From Bacillota bacterium (GTDB lineage: Bacteria > Bacillota > Clostridia > Peptostreptococcales > Anaerovoracaceae), in the NCBI GenBank assembly GCA_017936025.1, contig JAGBGL010000044.1:1-15769 (forward strand): DNA of 15,769 nucleotides, read 5' to 3'. The notes beneath the pieces are model-generated. The model was not told the origin of the DNA. It was given only the letters and a program-made list of their open reading frames with translations, and made no database searches. Shown piece by piece: positions 1-6,714 of this stretch; position 1 is the first letter of the stretch; each line of letters opens with the position of its first letter. The translations under genes and the position numbers were made by a program.

Positions 1-504
1 AGAGAAGAAGAACTGTCTGCAGCTTTCCACGAAATCGCTTCTGTAGCTGACGTTCTGGTAGGAAATGAAGAAGACTTCCAGCTGTGCCTGGGCTTCAAGG
101 GACCGGAAGCAGGCGGAAAAGATGTAACTTCCAAGATCGAAAACTTCAAGGAAATGATCACTCAGGTAAAAGCTAAATATTCCAACGCAAAAGTATTCGG
201 TACAACTCTTCGTCAGGTGCTGAACGCTAACGAACACCTGTGGGGCGGCATCCTGCTGGCAGGTGACGAATGGTGCGTTGAAGAACCTAGACCTATCCAG
301 GTTATGGACCGTATCGGAGGCGGCGACGGCTTTACAGGCGGTCTGCTGTATGGTCTGATCCAGGGATGGGAACCTGCTAAATGCCTGCAGTTCGGATGGG
401 CGACAGGCGTGCTGGCAGCAAGCAGCTTATACGATTACGCACAGCCTGCAGATGAAAAACAGGTATGGGACATCTACGCAGGAAACGCAAGAGTACAGAG
501 ATAA
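1..504 (+). CDS. kdgK: 2-keto-3-deoxygluconate kinase, PfkB family (3' part)
   Basis: This is the C-terminal 167 residues of a PfkB/ribokinase-family sugar kinase; the start lies before the window and frame 1 is open from base 1 to the TAA at 502-504. The visible part has VGNEEDFQ near its beginning, typical of the KDG kinase branch, and the second PfkB signature GGGDGFTGG, whose Asp (codon 325-327) is the expected catalytic base. The enzyme phosphorylates 2-keto-3-deoxygluconate to KDPG in the cytoplasm, the step before the KDPG aldolase cleavage in uronate breakdown. Downstream SDR and uxaC genes of the same pathway support this substrate over fructose or ribose. The assignment within PfkB is inferred from motifs and context, because the N-terminal substrate-binding part is not visible. 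Confidence 0.87.
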   Translation, partial: REEELSAAFHEIASVADVLVGNEEDFQLCLGFKGPEAGGKDVTSKIENFKEMITQVKAKYSNAKVFGTTLRQVLNANEHLWGGILLAGDEWCVEEPRPIQVMDRIGGGDGFTGGLLYGLIQGWEPAKCLQFGWATGVLAASSLYDYAQPADEKQVWDIYAGNARVQR

Positions 505-518
505 AAGATATGGAAGTG

Positions 519-536
519 TGCGGGAAGCCTCCCGCA
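519..536 (+). other. intergenic hairpin between kdgK and gnd
   Basis: Perfect 7-bp stem TGCGGGA/TCCCGCA with a 4-nt loop, 14 bases after the kdgK stop and 5 bases before the gnd Shine-Dalgarno AGGAGG. There is no T-run, so it is unlikely to terminate transcription. It may stabilise or delimit the processed kdgK message, or modulate gnd translation; this is inference. Confidence 0.5.
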
Positions 537-555
537 GTTACAGGAGGAATTATAC

Positions 556-2004
556 ATGAAAGCAAACATTGGTCTGATCGGTTTAGCTGTAATGGGCGAA
601 AACCTGGCAATGAATATGGAATCCAAAGGATTCACAGTAGCTGTATATAACAGAACGGCAGATAAAGTGAAGAACTTCGTCGAAGGCCGTGCCGCAGATA
701 AAAATATCATCGGAACATATTCCCTGCAGGAACTGGCTGACAGTCTGGAAAAACCGAGAAAAGTCCTGATGATGGTAAAAGCAGGCCAGGTCGTAGATGA
801 CTTTATCGAAAAACTGATGGAAGTACTGGAGCCGGGTGACATCATCATCGATGGAGGAAACAGCCATTACCCTGACACTATCAGAAGAACAGAATATGTT
901 GAAAGCAAAGGCTTCCACTTCATGGGATGCGGTGTTTCCGGCGGTGAAGAAGGCGCACTGACAGGTCCTTCCCTGATGCCGGGAGGTTCCGAAGAAGCAT
1001 GGAACCATGTAAAACCTATCCTGCAGGCGATCTGCGCGAAGGTAGAAGACGGCTCCCCATGCTGTGACTGGGTAGGCGAAAACGGTGCAGGCCACTTCGT
1101 AAAAATGGTGCACAACGGCATCGAATACGGAGACATGCAGCTGATCTGCGAAGCTTACCAGCTGATGAAAGACGGTCTGGGAATGACTTCCGAAGAAATG
1201 CACGAAGTATTTGCTGAATGGAACAATACTGAACTGGACAGCTACCTGATCGAAATCACAAGAGATATTTTAGGATACAAAGACGAAAACGGCGAAACTG
1301 TCGTTGAATACATTCTGGATACTGCAGGCCAGAAGGGAACAGGCAGATGGACTGCTACTTCCGCTCTGGACCAGGGAGTTCCTCTGACACTGATCGGAGA
1401 AGCGGTATATGCAAGATGCCTGTCCGCAATGAAGGAAGAACGTGTGACAGCTTCTAAGAGATTCCCTAAAACTGTAGCGCCTTTCGAAGGCGACAAAAAA
1501 GAATTTATCGAATGCATCCGCAAAGCGCTGTATGCTTCCAAGATCATTTCCTATGCACAGGGCTACATCCTGCTGAGACAGGCTGCTAAAGCTTATGACT
1601 GGAACCTGAACTACGGCGGAATCGCTCTCATGTGGAGAGGCGGCTGCATCATCAGAAGTGCTTTCCTGGGCAAGATCAAGGAAGCATTCGACAAAAACCC
1701 TGAACTGGAAAACCTGCTGCTGGATGATTACTTCGCAGAAGCAATCGAAGGCCTGGTTCCTGCATGGAGAGAAGTTGTGGCTTATGCAGTAAAAGCAGGA
1801 GTACCTGTACCTGCATTTGCTTCCGCACTGAGCTACTTTGACGGATACACAACTGCGACACTGCCTGCGAACCTGCTGCAGGCGCAGCGTGACTACTTCG
1901 GTACTCACACTTACGAACGTATCGACCAGCCAAGAGGCAAGTTCTTCCACACGAACTGGACAGGACGCGGCGGAAATACTTCCGCAGGTCAGTATGATGC
2001 GTAA
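556..2004 (+). CDS. gnd: 6-phosphogluconate dehydrogenase, decarboxylating
   Basis: Full-length 482-residue enzyme that oxidatively decarboxylates 6-phosphogluconate to ribulose 5-phosphate in the pentose phosphate pathway. The N-terminal Rossmann fold starts at IGLIGLAVMGENLA, followed by VYNRT, the NRT pattern usual for NADP-preferring enzymes. GVSGGEEGA and KMVHNGIEYGD carry the active site, with Lys183 and Glu190 at the same numbers as in characterised homologues. The family signature ILDTAGQKGTGRW is at residues 253-265, and the C-terminal tail HTNWTGRGG is intact. The start is set by AGGAGG at 542-547, 8 bases before the ATG. Its position behind kdgK in a uronate operon, rather than with other pentose phosphate genes, is of interest. 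Its 3' end overlaps the following HAD gene. Confidence 0.96.
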   Translation: MKANIGLIGLAVMGENLAMNMESKGFTVAVYNRTADKVKNFVEGRAADKNIIGTYSLQELADSLEKPRKVLMMVKAGQVVDDFIEKLMEVLEPGDIIIDGGNSHYPDTIRRTEYVESKGFHFMGCGVSGGEEGALTGPSLMPGGSEEAWNHVKPILQAICAKVEDGSPCCDWVGENGAGHFVKMVHNGIEYGDMQLICEAYQLMKDGLGMTSEEMHEVFAEWNNTELDSYLIEITRDILGYKDENGETVVEYILDTAGQKGTGRWTATSALDQGVPLTLIGEAVYARCLSAMKEERVTASKRFPKTVAPFEGDKKEFIECIRKALYASKIISYAQGYILLRQAAKAYDWNLNYGGIALMWRGGCIIRSAFLGKIKEAFDKNPELENLLLDDYFAEAIEGLVPAWREVVAYAVKAGVPVPAFASALSYFDGYTTATLPANLLQAQRDYFGTHTYERIDQPRGKFFHTNWTGRGGNTSAGQYDA

Positions 2005-2827
2005 GGTAAGAGGCATCATCGCACTGGACCTGGACGGTACACTGCTCAACTCACGCAAACAGCTGAGCTCCAGAAACCTGTATGCTCTGGAAGCAGCTGC
2101 AGAGGACGGCTGGGAAATCGTACCTGCGACAGGACGTTTTTACAAAGGCATGCCTGACTTTATCCGCGAACTGCCTTTTGTAAATTATGCGATTACAATC
2201 AACGGCGCGGAAGTAGTAGATTTAAGAAGAAAACGTCTGGTTTACGAGGCAGAAATGCCGGTGAAGCAGGCTGTAAAAATCATGGAGTGGCTGGATGATT
2301 ACCCGGTCATCTATGACTGTTATATGGAAAGCCACGGCTGGATCTCCCAGTCCCACAAGGATCAGGTCGACACTATAGTCAGAGACCCTCATGTGAGAGA
2401 TATGATCCATAATCTGAGAACTCCGGTGCCTGATCTGAAGGAATTCCTGCTTGCAGAAGGCAAGGGAGTCCAGAAGATCCAGTTCTTCTCTGCGGATGAC
2501 ATGGAGCGTATCCGCATGCTGGACCTCATGCCGAGAATTTTTGCTGATGTTGCGGTAACGACTGCACTGGACCAGAATGTTGAGATCAATCAGATCCATG
2601 CCAACAAAGGGGAAGCCCTGATGGCTCTGGCGGCGTATCTGGGAGTAGACATGAAAGACACCATCGCGATCGGAGACGGCACTAATGATCTGCCGATGAT
2701 CCATGCGGCGGGTGTCGGCATCGGAATGGCTAACGGTTCTCAGCGCGTCAAGGAAGAGTGTGACTGGGCGACTCAGACAAACGATAAAGACGGCGTGGCA
2801 ATGGCTATCGAAAGATATTGCTTATGA
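1994..2827 (+). CDS. Cof-type HAD-IIB family phosphatase
   Basis: A 277-residue haloacid-dehalogenase-superfamily hydrolase. Motif I is DLDGTLL with Asp12 and Asp14, motif II is Thr68 in TINGAEV, motif III is Lys205 in ANKGEAL, and motif IV is GDGTND at 227-232. The large cap between motifs II and III fits the Cof/HAD-IIB group, which dephosphorylates sugar phosphates and cofactor phosphates. The chosen start overlaps the gnd stop by 11 bases (ATG at 1997 is an equally possible start, overlap 8 bases); the open frame extends upstream inside gnd, but the HAD fold only begins here. The ribosome site is weak (CAGG at 1985-1988), so translational coupling to gnd is likely. The substrate cannot be read from sequence; a phosphorylated sugar acid or pentose is plausible from the context. 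Confidence 0.88.
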   Translation: MMRKVRGIIALDLDGTLLNSRKQLSSRNLYALEAAAEDGWEIVPATGRFYKGMPDFIRELPFVNYAITINGAEVVDLRRKRLVYEAEMPVKQAVKIMEWLDDYPVIYDCYMESHGWISQSHKDQVDTIVRDPHVRDMIHNLRTPVPDLKEFLLAEGKGVQKIQFFSADDMERIRMLDLMPRIFADVAVTTALDQNVEINQIHANKGEALMALAAYLGVDMKDTIAIGDGTNDLPMIHAAGVGIGMANGSQRVKEECDWATQTNDKDGVAMAIERYCL

Positions 2828-2859
2828 GTTGCCTGTATCTGCGATACAGCGCGCAACTC
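2826..2859 (+). repeat. bulged hairpin, same architecture as the 15.5-kb array units
   Basis: Outer arms GAGTTGC (2826-2832) and GCAACTC (2853-2859) enclose inner arms CTGTATC (2833-2839) and GATACAG (2843-2849), with triloop TGC and an unpaired CGC on the 3' side (2850-2852). The first bases overlap the HAD stop codon. The units at 15491-15760 share the ATC-loop-GAT core, the CGC bulge and the GC base of the outer stem. There is no T-run. Probably a dispersed repeat of that family. Confidence 0.65.
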
Positions 2860-2867
2860 AAATACAG

Positions 2868-2900
2868 AAATTGCGCGGCTTTAGCCGCAATGCAATTTTT
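2868..2900 (+). terminator. possible rho-independent terminator or attenuator
   Basis: Outer arms AAATTGC (2868-2874) and GCAATTT (2892-2898) enclose inner arms GCGGC (2875-2879) and GCCGC (2884-2888), with a 3-nt bulge on the 3' side and a run of five T at 2896-2900. It could end or reduce transcription after the HAD gene, before the SDR gene. The T-run is short and partly within the stem. No clear promoter follows, so the downstream genes may depend on read-through. Confidence 0.45.
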
Positions 2901-2926
2901 CAGTTCGAATAGATAGGAGAATGCAT

Positions 2927-3751
2927 ATGAAAAATAAAGTTGCAGTAATCACAGGCGGTGCGGGTGTACTCTGTGCAGAATTTGCAAGAGCACTGGCAGC
3001 AGAAGGCGTGAAAGTTGCAGTTGCGGGAAGAACTCTTTCCAAACTGGAAGCAGTTGCTGATGAAATAAATGCAGCCGGAGGACAGGCTATCGCGGTGCAG
3101 ATGGACGTTACAAATAAAGAAAGCGTAAAAGCTGCCCATGATGAAGTGCTGGCCAAGTTCGGCAAATGCGATATTCTGATCAATGGTGCAGGAGGAAACC
3201 ATCCGCGAGCAACAACAGACAAAGAATATTTTGAAATCGGGGATCTGGATTCAGATACAAAGACTTTCTTTGATCTGGACGACGAAGATATCGAATTTGT
3301 ATTTAATCTGAACTTCATCGGAACGCTGATCCCGACTCAGGAATTTGCTAAGGACATGATCGGAAGAGAAGGATGCAATATCCTCAACGTAAGCTCCATG
3401 AATGCTTACACACCGCTGACAAAGATCCCTGCATATTCCGGAGCAAAAGCGGCTATCTCAAACCTTACACAGTGGATGGCTGTACACTTCAGCAAAGTAG
3501 GAATCAGAGTCAATGCTATCGCTCCTGGATTCTTCTCTACTGCGCAGAATGCAAAGCTGCTGTGGAACGAAGACGGAACGCCTACTGCACGTACAAATAA
3601 GATCCTCAATGCGACTCCAATGGGACGTTTCGGTAAGCCGGAAGAACTGCTGGGTGCACTGATGTTCCTGGTTGATGAAAAAGCGGCTTCTTTTGTAACA
3701 GGTATCGTTATCCCTGTAGATGGAGGCTTCTCTGCATACAGCGGAGTATAA
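2927..3751 (+). CDS. uxuB: SDR oxidoreductase, probable D-mannonate oxidoreductase (fructuronate reductase)
   Basis: A 274-residue classical short-chain dehydrogenase. It has the nucleotide-binding TGGAGVL (residues 9-15), NGAGG in place of the usual NNAG, Ser157 in NVSSMNAY and the catalytic YSGAK (Tyr170, Lys174), ending with the usual PVDGG segment. The segment GGNHPRATT after NGAGG is typical of the YjmF/UxuB-type SDR of Firmicutes, which reduces D-fructuronate to D-mannonate with NAD(P)H. It is not related in sequence to E. coli UxuB. ATG 2927 is preferred over ATG 2921 because AGGAGA at 2915-2920 is 6 bases from it but directly abuts the earlier one. Flanking kdgK, LarA-like and uxaC genes support the assignment. 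Another hydroxy-acid or keto-acid SDR activity remains possible. Confidence 0.82.
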   Translation: MKNKVAVITGGAGVLCAEFARALAAEGVKVAVAGRTLSKLEAVADEINAAGGQAIAVQMDVTNKESVKAAHDEVLAKFGKCDILINGAGGNHPRATTDKEYFEIGDLDSDTKTFFDLDDEDIEFVFNLNFIGTLIPTQEFAKDMIGREGCNILNVSSMNAYTPLTKIPAYSGAKAAISNLTQWMAVHFSKVGIRVNAIAPGFFSTAQNAKLLWNEDGTPTARTNKILNATPMGRFGKPEELLGALMFLVDEKAASFVTGIVIPVDGGFSAYSGV

Positions 3752-3760
3752 CTATGTCAA

Positions 3761-3787
3761 AAAGCTGCCTGCAAGCCGGGCGGCTTT
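3761..3787 (+). other. intergenic hairpin before the LarA-like gene
   Basis: Arms AAAGCTGCC (3761-3769) and GGCGGCTTT (3779-3787) pair with one G-U, with a 9-nt loop and then CTTTAC. It could be a weak terminator or attenuator between the SDR and the LarA-like gene. It lies 7 bases before the ribosome site AGAGGTG at 3795-3801. Confidence 0.45.
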
Positions 3788-3806
3788 CTTTACAAGAGGT
3801 GACAAA

Positions 3807-5081
3807 ATGGAAAAATTCTATTATGACGTAAATAACGAAGGGCTTACTCCTGAGGCTATAAAGGAAGCGCTGCTGGAGTCTCTGGAAGGTCGCGCACTGA
3901 AAAATGTGCTGATCATCCCGCCTGATTTCACTCGCTTTCACTCCAATGCAGGGTATATCACTAACGTTTATTATCATGCACTTTCCGAAAAAGGTGTGAA
4001 CGTTGATATACTGCCGGCACTTGGAACTCACGTGCCGGTGACCCGCGAAGAGGCGGAGCTGATGTTCGGTGATATTCCATATGACAGATTCATTGTCCAC
4101 AACTGGCGTGAGGATGTGATGAAAATCGGTGAAATACCATCGGAATATATTGAAGAAATAACAGAAGGCCTGTGGCACGATCCGGTGACAGCAGAAATCA
4201 ACCGCCTTGTGATGGACGAAAAATATGACCTGATTCTTTCAGTAGGACAGGTGGTGCCTCACGAAGTTATCGGCATGGCAAATCATGCAAAGAATCTGTT
4301 CGTAGGTGTAGGCGGAAGCAACATGATCAACAGCAGCCATATGATAGGCGCTGTTTACGGCATGGAAAGAATGATGGGTAAAGACCATACTCCGGTCCGC
4401 AAAGTTTTCGACTATGGAATGGAGCATTTCCTGAAAGACCGTCCGGTTGTGTTTGTACTGACAGTGTGTACAGCACCAAAAGGAGAAATATGCACCCATG
4501 GGCTGTTCATCGGAGACACGCGTAAGGTCCTGGAAGCAGCTATCGAATTGTCTCAGGAAAAGAACATCGACTTCGTAGAAACAGGGATCAAAAAGTGTGT
4601 AGTATATCTGGACCCTTCTGAATTCAAGAGCACATGGCTGGGAAATAAATCTGTTTACCGTACGCGTATGGCCATAGCGGACGGCGGGGAGCTGATCGTC
4701 CTGGCACCTGGTATTGAACGCTTCGGTGAAGACGACAAGGTCGATGAACTGATCAGAAAGTATGGATATGTGGGCCGCATGAAAGTCCTCGAAGAATTCG
4801 GCAAGCCTGAGAATCAGGATCTGCGTGACAACATGGGCGCGGCAGCACACCTGATCCACGGATCTTCAGACGGCAGATTCAAAATCACTTATGCGGTGAA
4901 GAACATTACGCAGGAAGAAATAGAATCTGTAGGATTCAGCGCTGCAGACTATGACGAAATGGTCCGCCGCTACGATCCGGACAAACTGGAATACGGATAC
5001 AATACGCTGGCAGACGGCGAAGAGATTTACTATATACCGAACCCTGCACTGGGATTATGGATCAATAAGGAGAAGTTCTAA
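3807..5081 (+). CDS. LarA-like nickel-pincer hydroxyacid racemase/epimerase
   Basis: A 424-residue protein of the lactate racemase (LarA, DUF2088) superfamily. It shows PPDFTRF (38-44), ALGTHVPVT (71-79) and VVPHEVIG (149-156). His152, Lys162 and His178 have the same 10- and 16-residue spacing as His174, Lys184 and His200 of Lactobacillus LarA, where Lys184 holds the nickel-pincer nucleotide and His200 binds nickel; His75 would match catalytic His108. This strongly suggests an active NPN enzyme. It lies between a mannonate oxidoreductase and uxaC, and known LarA homologues include a D-gluconate 2-epimerase, so a sugar-acid C2 epimerase is more likely than a lactate racemase; that is inference. 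The start is ATG 3807 with AGAGGTG 5 bases upstream; the frame is open 87 bases further up, inside the SDR gene, without a better ribosome site. The cofactor genes larB, larC and larE are not in the window. Confidence 0.82.
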   Translation: MEKFYYDVNNEGLTPEAIKEALLESLEGRALKNVLIIPPDFTRFHSNAGYITNVYYHALSEKGVNVDILPALGTHVPVTREEAELMFGDIPYDRFIVHNWREDVMKIGEIPSEYIEEITEGLWHDPVTAEINRLVMDEKYDLILSVGQVVPHEVIGMANHAKNLFVGVGGSNMINSSHMIGAVYGMERMMGKDHTPVRKVFDYGMEHFLKDRPVVFVLTVCTAPKGEICTHGLFIGDTRKVLEAAIELSQEKNIDFVETGIKKCVVYLDPSEFKSTWLGNKSVYRTRMAIADGGELIVLAPGIERFGEDDKVDELIRKYGYVGRMKVLEEFGKPENQDLRDNMGAAAHLIHGSSDGRFKITYAVKNITQEEIESVGFSAADYDEMVRRYDPDKLEYGYNTLADGEEIYYIPNPALGLWINKEKF

Positions 5082-6463
5082 TGAGAGCATTTATGGATAA
5101 CGATTTTCTTCTGACAACAGAAACGGCGCGGACGCTGTTTAATGAATATGCGGCAGACTGCCCGATAATTGACTACCACAACCATCTTCCGGCAAAAGAT
5201 ATCTATGAAAAACGCAGATATGAAAATCTGACGCAGGTGTGGCTGGAAGCTGACCATTATAAATGGAGATGCATGCGTGTCTGCGGTGTCGATGAGCATT
5301 ATATTACAGGTAAGGCAAGTGAATACGATAAATTTATGGCGTTTGCGGAAATAATGCCGCGCCTGATCGGAAGCCCGGTTTATCACTGGGCACATCTGGA
5401 ACTGCAGAGATATTTCGGCATCGATACTCCGCTGACAAAGAAAACAGCACCTGAGATCTGGCACAAGACATCCCAGCTGCTTCAGCAGGATGGATTTGAT
5501 GCGGTTTCCCTGCTGGAAAAGGCAAATGTGAAAATGCTATGCACAACTGATGACCCGGTGGATGATCTTCACTGGCATCTGAAAATCGCCGCTACTCAGG
5601 ATCTGTCTTTCAAAGTGCTTCCGTCTTTCAGACCGGACCGTTTCCTGAATGTAGGTCAGGACGCGTGGTACACTGCGATAGAACAGCTGCGAAACAGATA
5701 TGATGTTGCGATCAATGACTGGGACAGCCTGCTTTCTGCACTGAGAATGGCTCTGGATTTCTTCTATCTGGCAGGATGTAAAGTTACAGATCACGGATTT
5801 ACGCACTTCCGCTATGCAGAAGGCGATGCTTCTGCTGTGATGGACAAGGCGATGCAGTCGCAGCCGCTGACTGAAGAGGAAATCGCGGTTTATCAGGGCG
5901 AACTGCTGAAATTCCTGGCACGTGAGTATGCGGAGCGCGGCATGGCGATGCAGCTGCACCTCGGCCCGATCAGAAACAACTCGCCTAAACTGATGGAAGC
6001 TTTCGGACCTGACGCAGGCGGTGACAGCATGGGCGCTGTTACAGACCCGTACCTGCTGGGCGCATTTTTAGGCGGTCTCGAAGCAGAAGATGCGCTGCCA
6101 AATACTATTCTGTACAATCTGCATCCATCCGACAGTGATATGCTGGCGACGATGGCCGTGAATTTCGGAGCGAAGGTGCAGTATGGAGCAGCATGGTGGC
6201 TGCTGGATCATATACGAGGGATCAGCAATCAGATCGACCAGCTGATGGAAACCGGCATGCTGTCCAAGTCTGTGGGAATGCTGACGGACTCCCGCAGCTT
6301 TACATCTTTTGTCCGCCACGAGTATTACAGACGCATTTTATGCGAGAAAATCGGATCCCTGGTGGAATCCGGGCAGTATCCGTGCGATATGGAAATGCTG
6401 GGTGAAATCGTCAGCGATATATGCTGGAAGAACGCAGTAGAGTTCTTTGGGTTTGAAATCTAG
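5081..6463 (+). CDS. uxaC: uronate isomerase (glucuronate isomerase)
   Basis: A 460-residue member of the UxaC branch of the amidohydrolase superfamily. It isomerises D-glucuronate to D-fructuronate and often D-galacturonate to D-tagaturonate, the entry step of hexuronate use. The N-terminus FMDNDFLLTTETA and the metal-site DYHNHLP (His33, His35) are characteristic, as are WLEADHYKWR, SPVYHWAHLELQRYFGI and MLTDSRSF near the end. Length matches the family (about 460-470). The ATG overlaps the stop of the LarA-like gene by one base (TAATG), with AAGGAGA at 5067-5073 as ribosome site, so the two genes are translationally coupled. It is the last gene of the operon, followed by a strong hairpin terminator. 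Confidence 0.96.
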   Translation: MRAFMDNDFLLTTETARTLFNEYAADCPIIDYHNHLPAKDIYEKRRYENLTQVWLEADHYKWRCMRVCGVDEHYITGKASEYDKFMAFAEIMPRLIGSPVYHWAHLELQRYFGIDTPLTKKTAPEIWHKTSQLLQQDGFDAVSLLEKANVKMLCTTDDPVDDLHWHLKIAATQDLSFKVLPSFRPDRFLNVGQDAWYTAIEQLRNRYDVAINDWDSLLSALRMALDFFYLAGCKVTDHGFTHFRYAEGDASAVMDKAMQSQPLTEEEIAVYQGELLKFLAREYAERGMAMQLHLGPIRNNSPKLMEAFGPDAGGDSMGAVTDPYLLGAFLGGLEAEDALPNTILYNLHPSDSDMLATMAVNFGAKVQYGAAWWLLDHIRGISNQIDQLMETGMLSKSVGMLTDSRSFTSFVRHEYYRRILCEKIGSLVESGQYPCDMEMLGEIVSDICWKNAVEFFGFEI

Positions 6464-6481
6464 ATTAGTAAATATAACAAC

Positions 6482-6528
6482 AAAACCACCCTTTGCCGAT
6501 AGTTTTTTATCGGCAAAGGGTGGTTTTT
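6482..6528 (+). terminator. rho-independent terminator of the uronate operon
   Basis: A perfect 20-bp stem runs from AAAACCACC at 6482 to GGTGGTTTT ending at 6527, with a GTTTTT loop (6502-6507) and a T-tract. It lies 18 bases after the uxaC stop. The opposite strand also gives a T-rich tail, so it may work in both directions. It is also the outer end of the left inverted repeat. Confidence 0.9.
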
Positions 6529-6609
6529 ATTTGCTTCCGATAATCGGCTCTGCAGTGTTATCGGAAGTGCTCGGAGATTCTGGCTTCTCCGATAAAAAAT
6601 TATCGGAAG
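6482..6609 (-). repeat. left copy of a ~128-bp imperfect inverted repeat
   Basis: Read on the - strand, this begins CTTCCGATAATTT at 6609 and ends in the AAAACCACC...GGTGGTTTT hairpin. It contains several TTATCGG/CCGATAA motifs that form nested hairpins, for example CCGATAA (6590-6596) with TTATCGG (6600-6606). It matches 8612-8738 in the opposite orientation, with almost the same length (128 against 127 bp), conserved ends and a conserved block ATTATCGGAA. It contains no coding sequence. Confidence 0.8.
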
Positions 6610-6647
6610 CAGGGCAGGAAAATTATTAGCCGCAAGGCGACTGAATA

Positions 6648-6676
6648 TTGCGAAAATTTAAGGGCAGGTGTATACT
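6648..6676 (+). promoter_or_regulatory. sigma-A promoter of the surface-protein gene
   Basis: -35 TTGCGA (6648-6653), 17-bp spacer, -10 TATACT (6671-6676). Transcription would start near 6683, giving a ~30-nt leader with AAAGGGGG (6699-6706) 8 bases before the ATG at 6715. It lies inside the two inverted repeats, so the gene carries its own promoter. Confidence 0.75.
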
Positions 6677-6714
6677 TTGTATTAGATAGATTTCGCAGAA
6701 AGGGGGATTCGCGT

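Noticed and set aside
1270..2058. Open frame of 262 codons opposite gnd
   Set aside because: Shadow of gnd, whose full-length conserved protein explains the open frame.
6447..6629. Small open frame of 60 codons after uxaC
   Set aside because: It spans the terminator and the left inverted repeat and has no ribosome site.
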